The notes under the pieces: model-generated
What the model was told of the DNA's origin: nothing
What the model saw: the letters and a program-made list of their open reading frames with translations, nothing else
The model's database searches: none
In this document: positions 43,021-50,225 of the stretch, one piece after another
Position numbering within the stretch: position 1 is the stretch's first letter
How the letters are laid out: each line of letters begins with the position of its first letter
NCBI RefSeq assembly: GCF_002074055.1
Contig: NZ_CP014619.1
Location: 682,001-746,000 of the forward strand
DNA: 64,000 bases
Direction: 5' to 3'
DNA from: Frondihabitans sp. 762G35
GTDB taxonomy: Bacteria; Actinomycetota; Actinomycetes; Actinomycetales; Microbacteriaceae
Translations under genes and position numbers: made by a program

Positions 43021-43314
43021 GTGTCCGATCTCGACGTCGTCGCCGTCATCACCGCCAAGCCCGGCCAGGAGGAGACGGTCCGAGCCGCCCTCGAAGCGCT
43101 GGTCGCACCGACCCGGGCGGAGGAGGGCTGCCTCGCCTACTCGCTCTCCGTCTCGCAGGCCGACCCCACCGTCTTCGTCACCGTCGAGCGCTGGCGCTCG
43201 CAGGCCGACCTCGACGCTCACGTCGACTCCCCGCACCTGAAGGCGGCTCTCGTCGCCGCGGGGGAGGCCCTCGCCGTCGCTCCGGCGATCCACCCGCTGA
43301 CACCCGTCGCCTGA
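43021..43314 (+). CDS. Antibiotic biosynthesis monooxygenase (ABM)-domain protein
   Basis: A 97-residue ferredoxin-like alpha/beta protein: LDVVAVITAKPGQEETVRAA, GCLAYSLSVSQADPTVFVTV, ERWRSQADLDAHVDSPHLKA. This is the complete YgiN/ABM fold, found in small quinol or heme-independent monooxygenases and isomerases. GAGGAG precedes GTG 43021. The divergent MarR gene is the obvious candidate regulator, as such pairs often respond to electrophiles or quinones. Confidence 0.85.
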   Translation: MSDLDVVAVITAKPGQEETVRAALEALVAPTRAEEGCLAYSLSVSQADPTVFVTVERWRSQADLDAHVDSPHLKAALVAAGEALAVAPAIHPLTPVA

Positions 43315-43411
43315 CCGCTCGCGCCACGGCACCGCAGGATGCCCGGGGCCGGCCCCGCGGGGGTCCGGTCGTTCCCCGTCTGGCAGACTGGAACGGCGCC
43401 GCCGTGCGCGA

Positions 43412-43483
43412 TCCGCCTTGGTGTAATGGCAGCACGACAGCCTTTGGAGCTGTTAGGTCCAGGTTCGAGTCCTGGAGGCGGAG
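43412..43483 (+). tRNA. tRNA-Gln (anticodon TTG)
   Basis: A full cloverleaf: acceptor TCCGCCT pairs with AGGCGGA, the anticodon stem ACAGC/GCTGT encloses CTTTGGA, giving anticodon TTG (Gln, CAA), and the T-arm is CCAGG-TTCGAGT-CCTGG. Discriminator G at 43483; CCA is not encoded. Confidence 0.95.
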
Positions 43484-43567
43484 CGCGGAGGACGCGCCGG
43501 TCGGCGAGGCTCTCGCGGTCCCGAACGGGGGCAGCGGGCCACCGCCTCCGTCTCGTACTCTCGGAGC

Positions 43568-43930
43568 ATGGGGATCGGGACGACACTGCGCGGGCTTCTA
43601 AGCCGGAGCGATCGGGTGGCTGCGCCCGCCCCCGAGCACGCAGGGCACGCCGAGCAGACCGGGCACTCCGAGCGCGGCCTCGACCTGGAGCTCATCATCC
43701 GGGCCGCCCGGCTGGCGGTGACGACGAGAACGGCCTCGAAGACCCTCTTCGTCCGGCACCTCGCCGTCGAGAGCGACGTGGCGGAGCGGCTCCTGCGGAA
43801 GTTGGAGCACTGCGAGGTCATCGCGCCGGAGGCTCAGGACGCGCCCGGCAGGCCGCGCCGTGTGCTCACGACGTCCGGGCAGCTGCCCGACGTGGTCGCC
43901 GAATTCGAGCGGCGCCACCGCACCGCGTGA
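43568..43930 (+). CDS. Small FtsK-gamma-like winged-helix protein
   Basis: A 120-residue protein. A polar leader is followed by LELIIRAARLAVTTRTASKT and FVRHLAVESDVAERLLRKLE, then EHCEVIAPEAQDAPGRPRRV. The arrangement (strand-helix, xxTRTASxxxxxRHLxxxxxxAxRLLxxLExxxVIxP) is that of the FtsK gamma DNA-binding domain standing alone. TACTCT lies six bases before the ATG, so it may be leaderless. It could bind DNA; targets are unknown. Confidence 0.65.
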   Translation: MGIGTTLRGLLSRSDRVAAPAPEHAGHAEQTGHSERGLDLELIIRAARLAVTTRTASKTLFVRHLAVESDVAERLLRKLEHCEVIAPEAQDAPGRPRRVLTTSGQLPDVVAEFERRHRTA

Positions 43931-44015
43931 AGCCGTCGGCGAACATGGTCCGTCGCCCACGCGACGCCACCTAGAGTGGCGGCGAGCACCACCACCTCGA
44001 CTTCAGGAGATCACC

Positions 44016-44312
44016 ATGGCAGCGGACTACGACGCCCCCCGGAACGCCCCCGACGGTGACGGCGACGACACCGTGCAGTCGCTCGCGGCCCGCGGACCGC
44101 AGGCCACCGGCCTGGTCGCCGATCTCGACGACGGCGACGCCTCGGGCGGCTTCCAGCTCGACGCCGCCGACGTCGACGAGGCGCTCGACGTCGTGGTGCT
44201 CCCGATGCAGGAGAACGAGTTCACCTGCGTCGAGTGCTTCCTCGTGCGCCCGCGGATCCAGCTCGACCACGAGTCGAAGCTCGGCCCGGTCTGCATCGAG
44301 TGCGCGGCCTGA
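44016..44312 (+). CDS. DUF4193 family protein
   Basis: A 98-residue acidic protein with FQLDAADVDEALDVVVLPMQ then NEFTCVECFLVRPRIQLDHE and VCIECAA. The two CxxC pairs at the end are the hallmark of this actinobacterial family, which likely binds Zn. AGGAG precedes the ATG by seven bases. Members are widespread single genes; their role is unknown. Confidence 0.9.
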   Translation: MAADYDAPRNAPDGDGDDTVQSLAARGPQATGLVADLDDGDASGGFQLDAADVDEALDVVVLPMQENEFTCVECFLVRPRIQLDHESKLGPVCIECAA

Positions 44313-44406
44313 CCCGCACGGGCATCCCGGCGGCGACGCGATACGCTCGAAAGCGCTGATCCGCACCTCGATCGGCACTCCGCCCAGCACTCCGAGGAGA
44401 CTCCGC

Positions 44407-45852
44407 ATGCCCCAGACCCCACTCGCCGTCGTCGTCCTGGCGGCAGGCCAGGGCACCCGGATGAAGTCCTCCACCCCCAAGGTCCTGCACCGGCTGGCCG
44501 GCCTCCCGCTGATCGCCCACGTCCTCGAGTCGGCCCGCGCGCTCGAACCCGCGCACCTCGTCGTCGTCGTCCGGCACGAGCGCGACACGGTCGCGGCCAG
44601 CGTCCTCGAGGTCGCCCCGCACGCGCAGCTCGTCGACCAGGACGACGTGCCCGGTACCGGCCGCGCGGTCGAGCAGGCGGTCGAGGCGCTCCCCGCCGAC
44701 TTCGCGGGCGACGTCGTCGTCGTCAGCGCCGACGTCCCGTTCGTCGACCACGGCACCCTCGCGGCCCTCATCGCGCAGCACCGCGAGGAGGAGGCCGAGG
44801 CGACCCTCCTGAGCGCCGTGGTCCCGGATCCTGCGGGCTACGGCCGTGTCATCCGACGCCGCGGCGACCTCGTCGACCGCATCGTCGAGCAGAAGGACGC
44901 CACCGACGCCGAGCGCGAGGTCACCGAGATCAACTCGGGCACCTACGTGTTCCGCGTCGCGGCGCTCCGCCAGCACCTCCCGTTCGTCACTCCGGCGAAC
45001 GCCCAGAACGAGAAGTACCTCACCGACGTCATCGGCCTCGTCACCGTCAACGGCGGCACCGTCGCCGCGCGCACCGTCGAGGAGGCGTGGCGGGTCGAGG
45101 GGATCAACGACCGCGTGCAGCTGGCCGCGGCGGCGCGTCGCCTCAATGACCGGATCGTGCGCCACTGGCAGCTCGAGGGCGTCTCCATCGTCGACCCGGC
45201 CACCACCTGGATCGACCGCGACGTCAGCCTCGCGCGCGACGTCGAGATCCTGCCGGGCACGCAGCTCCGGGGCGCCACCGTCATCGAGACCGGCGCCGTC
45301 GTCGGGCCCGACACGACCCTCGTCGACACCGAGGTGGGGGCAGGAGCCACGGTCAAGCGCACCGACGCCACGCTCGCGATCATCGGGGCCGGCGCCACCG
45401 TCGGTCCGTGGTCGTACCTCCGCCCGGGCACCGACCTCGGCGAGCGGGGCAAGATCGGCGCGTTCGTCGAGACGAAGAACGCCGTCATCGGCGAGGGCAG
45501 CAAGGTCCCGCACCTCAGCTACATCGGCGACACCGAGATCGGAGTCGAGTCGAACATCGGCGCGGGCTCCATCACCGCCAACTACGACGGCGTCGAGAAG
45601 CACCGCACGGTCATCGGGTCGCACGTGCGGATGGGGTCGCACAACGTCTACGTCGCGCCCGTTAGGATTGGCGACGGAGCGCACTCCGGTGCGGGAGCGG
45701 TCGTGCGCAAAGACGTGCCGGCCGGAGCCCTGGTCTTGAGCGTCGCTCCACAGCGAACCATCGGCGGATGGGTCGAGGCCAAGCGTCCCGGCTCGGCTGC
45801 GGCGAAGGCCGCGGCGGCTTCTCAGGAGGCCGAAGCGCAAGGCACAGAGTGA
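44407..45852 (+). CDS. glmU: Bifunctional GlmU (UDP-GlcNAc pyrophosphorylase/GlcN-1-P acetyltransferase)
   Basis: A 481-residue enzyme making UDP-GlcNAc for peptidoglycan. The uridylyltransferase domain begins VVVLAAGQGTRMKSSTPKVL. The left-handed beta-helix acetyltransferase domain follows from about residue 250 with hexapeptide repeats, including NIGAGSITANYDGVEKHRTV. ATG 44407 follows GAGGAGACTC. The C-terminal Ala/Glu tail is actinobacteria-like. prs lies 24 bases downstream, the common glmU-prs order. Confidence 0.96.
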   Translation: MPQTPLAVVVLAAGQGTRMKSSTPKVLHRLAGLPLIAHVLESARALEPAHLVVVVRHERDTVAASVLEVAPHAQLVDQDDVPGTGRAVEQAVEALPADFAGDVVVVSADVPFVDHGTLAALIAQHREEEAEATLLSAVVPDPAGYGRVIRRRGDLVDRIVEQKDATDAEREVTEINSGTYVFRVAALRQHLPFVTPANAQNEKYLTDVIGLVTVNGGTVAARTVEEAWRVEGINDRVQLAAAARRLNDRIVRHWQLEGVSIVDPATTWIDRDVSLARDVEILPGTQLRGATVIETGAVVGPDTTLVDTEVGAGATVKRTDATLAIIGAGATVGPWSYLRPGTDLGERGKIGAFVETKNAVIGEGSKVPHLSYIGDTEIGVESNIGAGSITANYDGVEKHRTVIGSHVRMGSHNVYVAPVRIGDGAHSGAGAVVRKDVPAGALVLSVAPQRTIGGWVEAKRPGSAAAKAAAASQEAEAQGTE

Positions 45853-45876
45853 CCTCACGGTCAGAGAGCGAGTGAC

Positions 45877-46854
45877 GTGTCCGGAATCAAGATCACCGGC
45901 GAAAATCGACTCGTCCTCGTGACGGGTCGGGCTCACCCGAGACTCGCCGATGAGATCGCTCTCGAACTGGGCACCGAACTCACTCACACCGACACCCGGA
46001 CCTTCGCCTCCAGCGAGGTCTACGCCCGCTATGACGAGAGCGTCCGCGGTTCCGACGCGTTCGTGATCCAATCCCACACGCGGCCGATCAACGAGTGGCT
46101 CATGGAGCAGCTCATCATGGTCGACGCGCTCAAGCGCGCCTCGGCCAAGCGCATCACCGTCGTCGCCCCCTACTACCCCTACGCCCGGCAAGACAAGAAG
46201 GGCCGCGGCCGCGAGCCGATCTCGGCCCGCCTCGTCGCCGACCTCTTCAAAGCGGCCGGCGCGCACCGGATCATGAGCGTCGACCTCCACGCCCCCCAGA
46301 TCCAGGGCTTCTTCGACGGCCCCGTCGACCACCTCTTCGCGATGCCCGTGCTGCTCAAGCACTTCCAGGAGAAGCTCGACCCGTCGACCCTCACGGTCGT
46401 CTCGCCCGACATGGGCCGCGTCAAGGTCGCCGACATCTGGAGCGAGAAGCTCGGGGCTCCGCTCGCCATCATCCACAAGCGCCGCGACCCCCGCGTGATG
46501 AACGAGGTGTCCGTCCACGAGATCGTGGGCGAGGTCCGCGGGCGCGTCTGCCTGCTCGTCGACGACCTCATCGACACCGGGCGCACCATCGCCAAGGCGG
46601 CAGAGGCCCTCAAGAAGGCAGGAGCACTCGGGGTCGTCGTGGCAGCCACGCACGCCGTCTTCTCGGATCCTGCGCCCGAGATCCTCAGCAACGAGTTCAT
46701 CGACTCGGTCGTCGTCACCGACACCCTGCCGCTGACCGACAGCCAGAGGTTCGACAGTCTCACCGTGCTGCCGATCGCGCCGCTCATCGCCCGCGCGATC
46801 CACGAGGTGTTCGACAACGGGTCGGTCACGTCGATGTTCGACGGCGCGGCCTAG
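45877..46854 (+). CDS. prs: Ribose-phosphate pyrophosphokinase
   Basis: A 325-residue PRPP synthase: the flexible-loop region VVAPYYPYARQDKKGRGREP binds ATP, SVDLHAPQIQGFFDGPVDHL is characteristic, and the PRPP-binding loop is LVDDLIDTGRTIAKA. It converts ribose-5-phosphate and ATP to PRPP for nucleotide, His and Trp synthesis. GTG 45877 follows GAGAGCGAG. It is co-directional with glmU and convergent with gnd. Confidence 0.96.
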   Translation: MSGIKITGENRLVLVTGRAHPRLADEIALELGTELTHTDTRTFASSEVYARYDESVRGSDAFVIQSHTRPINEWLMEQLIMVDALKRASAKRITVVAPYYPYARQDKKGRGREPISARLVADLFKAAGAHRIMSVDLHAPQIQGFFDGPVDHLFAMPVLLKHFQEKLDPSTLTVVSPDMGRVKVADIWSEKLGAPLAIIHKRRDPRVMNEVSVHEIVGEVRGRVCLLVDDLIDTGRTIAKAAEALKKAGALGVVVAATHAVFSDPAPEILSNEFIDSVVVTDTLPLTDSQRFDSLTVLPIAPLIARAIHEVFDNGSVTSMFDGAA

Positions 46855-46865
46855 GTCGCTGCGGC

Positions 46866-46925
46866 GCGAAGCTCCACGATTGGCGCGTTTCCGCGAAGGT
46901 GAGCGGCGTGTCGTGGAGTCTCGGG
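46866..46925 (+). repeat. 60-bp palindromic repeat, unit 1
   Basis: Starts GCGAAGCTCCACG and ends CGTGGAGTCTCGGG, so the ends are inverted (about 8-9 paired bases). Roughly 88% identical to unit 2. Lies in the prs/gnd convergent spacer. Confidence 0.75.
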
Positions 46926-46948
46926 AGGTGCTGCTGCGGCGGGCCACC

Positions 46949-47008
46949 GCGAGACTCCACGTTTGGCGCGTTCTCGCGAAAGTGAGCGGCGTGTTGTGGA
47001 GTCTCGGG
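46949..47008 (+). repeat. 60-bp palindromic repeat, unit 2
   Basis: Starts GCGAGACTCCACG and ends GTGGAGTCTCGGG; inverted ends pair better than in unit 1. Between the arms both units share TTGGCGCGTT and GTGAGCGGCGTGT. The units are 23 bases apart, in direct orientation. Confidence 0.75.
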
Positions 47009-47040
47009 TCGGGGCGCAGGGACACGCCCGCGCGCACGAA

Positions 47041-47065
47041 CGCCCCGGGCACCGGGCCCGGGGCG
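47041..47065. terminator. Bidirectional terminator hairpin between prs and gnd
   Basis: A perfect ten-base stem, CGCCCCGGGC with GCCCGGGGCG, and loop ACCGG. It sits 15 bases after the gnd stop codon. There is no T-run, as often in high-GC actinobacteria. Confidence 0.75.
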
Positions 47066-47079
47066 CTCGCGCACTCGCC

Positions 47080-48573
47080 TCAGTGGGTCGAGGGCTCCGT
47101 CTCGATCTCGGAGCGGTCGTCCGACCAGAGCGTGTGGAACACCTTGTCGCTGTCGATCCGCTTGTAGGTGTGCGCTCCGAAGAAGTCGCGCTGCCCCTGG
47201 ATCAGCGAGGCCGGGAGCCGCTCCGACGCCAGCGAGTCGTAGTACGACAGCGCGGACGCGAACCCGGGCACGGGGATGCCCGACAGCGCGGCCTTGGCCA
47301 CGATGCGACGCCACGCCTCCTCGCCGTCGGCGATGGCCTTGGCGAAGTAGTCGTCCTCGAGGAGGGTCGCGATCGAGGCGTCCTTCTCGTAGGCGTCGAC
47401 GATGCGGTTCAGGAACTGCGCCCGGATGATGCAGCCACCGCGCCAGATCTTCGCGATCGCGCCCTTGTCGATGTCCCAGTCGTACTCCTTCGCGCCGGCG
47501 ATGATGGCGTCGAAGCCCTGCGCGTAGGCCACGATCTTGGAGGCGTAGAGCGCCTTCTGGACGTCGTCCTCGAAGCCGTCGCCCGGCTCCTGGATCTCGG
47601 GGCGGGAGGTGACGACCTTCTGCACGGCCTTGCGCTGGTCCGGCTTGGACGAGACGGCCCGGGCGAACACGGCCTCGGCGATGCCGCCGACGGGGACTCC
47701 GAGTCCGACGGAGTTCTGGACCGTCCAGACGCCCGTCCCCTTCGACCCCGCCTCGTCGACGATGATGTCGACGAGCGGCTTGCCCGTCTTCTCGTCGACC
47801 TGCTGGAGCACCTCGGCGGTGATCTCGATCAGGTACGACTCGAGGGCGCCCTTGTTCCACTCCTGGAACACCTCGGCGATGGCAGCGGGCTCGTGCCCGC
47901 CGACGCGGCGCAGCAGGTCGTACGACTCGGCGATGAGCTGCATGTCCGCGTACTCGATGCCGTTGTGGATCATCTTCACGAAGTGACCGGCCCCGTCGGT
48001 GCCGATGTGCGTCACGCAGGGCTCGCCCTCGGCGACGGCCGCGATCGACTTCAGGATCGGCCCGAGAGTCGCCCAGGCCTCCTTCGAGCCTCCGGGCATG
48101 ATCGACGGACCCTTGAGGGCTCCCTCCTCGCCGCCGGAGATCCCCGTGCCGACGAAGTTGAGGTTCTTCTCTTTGAGGGCGTGCTCGCGGCGGATCGTGT
48201 CGTGGAAGTTGGCGTTGCCGCCGTCGACGATGATGTCGCCCTCCTCGAAGAGGTCGGCGAGCTGGTCGATCACGGCGTCGGTGCCCTTGCCGGCCTGGAC
48301 CATGATGATCGCCGTGCGCGGCTTCGACAGCGAGGCGACGAAGTCCTCGATCGACTTCGAGGCGATGAATCCGACGTCGCCGTGCTCTTTCAGGAGCGTG
48401 TCGGTGCGCTCCGGCGAGCGGTTGTAGACCGCGACCGTGTTGCCCTCGCGCGACGCGAGGTTCCTGGCCAGGTTCGAACCCATCACCGCGAGTCCGATCA
48501 CGCCGATGTTGGCCTTGCCCGCGTCTGCCTTGCCGTCGTTCCCGACGGCGCTGTCGTTTCCGTGTTCGGCCAC
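47080..48573 (-). CDS. gnd: NADP-dependent 6-phosphogluconate dehydrogenase
   Basis: A 497-residue oxidative pentose-phosphate enzyme. A polar ~20-residue leader precedes IGVIGLAVMGSNLARNLASR, the NADP site. Catalytic-region motifs are FVGTGISGGEEGALKGPSIM and GAGHFVKMIHNGIEYADMQL. The C-terminal FFGAHTYKRIDSDKVFHTLW closes the long form (decarboxylating, ~480 residues) of the family. ATG 48573 is preceded by GAAGGAGG. It is convergent with prs. Confidence 0.96.
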   Translation of the reverse strand: MAEHGNDSAVGNDGKADAGKANIGVIGLAVMGSNLARNLASREGNTVAVYNRSPERTDTLLKEHGDVGFIASKSIEDFVASLSKPRTAIIMVQAGKGTDAVIDQLADLFEEGDIIVDGGNANFHDTIRREHALKEKNLNFVGTGISGGEEGALKGPSIMPGGSKEAWATLGPILKSIAAVAEGEPCVTHIGTDGAGHFVKMIHNGIEYADMQLIAESYDLLRRVGGHEPAAIAEVFQEWNKGALESYLIEITAEVLQQVDEKTGKPLVDIIVDEAGSKGTGVWTVQNSVGLGVPVGGIAEAVFARAVSSKPDQRKAVQKVVTSRPEIQEPGDGFEDDVQKALYASKIVAYAQGFDAIIAGAKEYDWDIDKGAIAKIWRGGCIIRAQFLNRIVDAYEKDASIATLLEDDYFAKAIADGEEAWRRIVAKAALSGIPVPGFASALSYYDSLASERLPASLIQGQRDFFGAHTYKRIDSDKVFHTLWSDDRSEIETEPSTH

Positions 48574-48730
48574 GGTGCCTCCTTCGCTTGGTGAGTGCCA
48601 ATCTAGCCACCCGGCCCGCGGATGACGCTGTGTCCGTCACGGGTGCCGTCCCCCGGCGCTCGGACCGGAGAATGCCCGGCTCGACGCGCCCGGGATCGTG
48701 CCGTAGACTCGACCACTGAACTTCGGCGAG

Positions 48731-48885
48731 GGATGCACGGCATCCGTGATCGACGCGGTGGGCGGGTCGGAATGCCTTCGAAAGGCCGTTCCCTGGCTTT
48801 CCTCACGCACGGTTTCACCAACTGCGTTCGAGTTGAAAACACAGACCCTGTCCGGGGTCGCACGAGAAGTGTGGGCCACGCCCAC
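48731..48885 (+). promoter_or_regulatory. Structured leader upstream of L25/Ctc gene
   Basis: The spacer 48574-48899 holds three perfect hairpins: GGATGC-ACG-GCATCC (48731-48745), GACCC...GGGTC (about 48844-48859) and GTGGGC-CAC-GCCCAC (48871-48885); the last one touches the GGAGGAG ribosome binding site. TAGACT near 48705 could be a -10 box. A translational control element is possible. Confidence 0.4.
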
Positions 48886-48899
48886 CGGAGGAGACACTC

Positions 48900-49529
48900 A
48901 TGGCTGACGACAACAAGCTTTCCGTCGAACGACGCACCAGCTTCGGCAAGGGCGCTGCGCGCAAGATCCGCGCCGCCGACAAGATCCCCGCGGTCATCTA
49001 CGGCCACGGCACCGACCCCGTGCACGTCTCGATGCCCGGTCACGAGACGATGCTGATCACGCGTCGTGCGAACTCGGTCCTCGAGCTCGACATCGAGGGC
49101 ACGCACCAGCTCGCCCTCGTGAAGGACATCCAGCGCGACCCGGTGCGCCAGATCATCGAGCACATCGACCTCGTCGTCGTCCGCGCCGGCGAGCGCGTCG
49201 AGGTCGAGATCCCCGTGCACGTCGAGGGCGAGTCCTACCCGGGCACGATCCACATCCTCGAGGCCAACACCCTGACGCTCGACGTCGAGGCCACGCACAT
49301 CCCGCAGAACGTCGTCGTGTCGGTCGAGGGCCTCGAAGAGGGCGCCCAGATCCTCGCCGGCGCCGTCGAGCTGCCCCGCGGCGCGAAGCTCGTCTCCGAC
49401 CCCGAGTCGCTCGTGGTCAACGTCACCGTCCCGCAGCTCGAGGTCGAGGAGCCCGAGGAGGGCGCCGAGGGCGACGAGACCGAGGAGGGCGACGACGAGT
49501 CGGCCGACTCCGACGAGAAGTCCGAGTAG
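48900..49529 (+). CDS. rplY: 50S ribosomal protein L25/general stress protein Ctc
   Basis: A 209-residue, long-form (CTC/TL5) L25: the N-terminal 5S-rRNA-binding domain has RRTSFGKGAARKIRAADKIP and AVIYGHGTDPVHVSMPGHET; the C-terminal beta domain runs from ~95 to 185 and the chain ends in an acidic Glu/Asp-rich tail. It binds 5S rRNA in the large subunit. GGAGGAG precedes the ATG. pth follows at 36 bases on the same strand. Confidence 0.93.
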   Translation: MADDNKLSVERRTSFGKGAARKIRAADKIPAVIYGHGTDPVHVSMPGHETMLITRRANSVLELDIEGTHQLALVKDIQRDPVRQIIEHIDLVVVRAGERVEVEIPVHVEGESYPGTIHILEANTLTLDVEATHIPQNVVVSVEGLEEGAQILAGAVELPRGAKLVSDPESLVVNVTVPQLEVEEPEEGAEGDETEEGDDESADSDEKSE

Positions 49530-49565
49530 CACTCCCTCTCCGCAGGGGGCGCGTTCTCGAGGGGC

Positions 49566-50156
49566 ATGGCACTGGACGACAACAGATGGCTCGTGGTCGG
49601 GCTCGGTAATCCCGGGCCCGACTACGCCTCCACCCGCCACAACGTGGGCCAGATGGTCCTGGCCCTCCTCGCGGACCGCCTCCGCGCGGGTTTCAAGAAC
49701 CACAAGACGCAGGCGACGGTCGCCGAGGGCCGCACGGCTCCCGGCGGCCCTCGGCTCGTCCTGGCGAAGCCGACGACGTTCATGAACGTCTCCGGCCCGC
49801 CGGTCGCGGCGCTCCTGCGCTACTACGACCTCGACGCGTCGCGTCTCGTCGTCGTGCACGACGAGCTCGACATCCCCTTCGACACTCTCAAGCTCAAGCA
49901 GGGCGGCGGGCACGGGGGGCACAACGGGCTCCGCGACATCATCGCCGCGTGCGGCACCAACGACTTCACCCGGGTGCGCGTCGGTATCGGCCGCCCGCCC
50001 GGCCGGCAGCCCGCCGCCGACTTCGTGCTGAACGACTTCTCGTCGACGGAGCGCAAGACGCTGCCGAACCTCCTCGACGAGGCGGCCGACGCCGTCGAGG
50101 CGATCGCGGTCGACGGGCTCACGGCGGCGCAGCTGAAGTTCCACACCGCCGTCTAG
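49566..50156 (+). CDS. pth: Peptidyl-tRNA hydrolase
   Basis: A 196-residue Pth with the catalytic set intact: VVGLGNPGPDYASTRHNVGQ (Asn and His), KPTTFMNVSGPPVAALLRYY, VVVHDELDIPFDTLKLK (Asp) and GHGGHNGLRDIIAACGTNDF. It frees tRNA from prematurely released peptidyl-tRNA. It follows the L25 gene and precedes mfd, the usual actinobacterial order. Confidence 0.95.
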   Translation: MALDDNRWLVVGLGNPGPDYASTRHNVGQMVLALLADRLRAGFKNHKTQATVAEGRTAPGGPRLVLAKPTTFMNVSGPPVAALLRYYDLDASRLVVVHDELDIPFDTLKLKQGGGHGGHNGLRDIIAACGTNDFTRVRVGIGRPPGRQPAADFVLNDFSSTERKTLPNLLDEAADAVEAIAVDGLTAAQLKFHTAV

Positions 50157-50225
50157 CGCGACCGCAGGAGCCCCGGGCCGACCCCGCAGGGCCCGATGTC
50201 AGACCCCCTGCGTACACTCGTGCGA

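Noticed and set aside
46963-48594. A 543-codon plus-strand frame opposite gnd
   Set aside because: Antisense shadow of gnd; no ribosome binding site and no recognisable domain.
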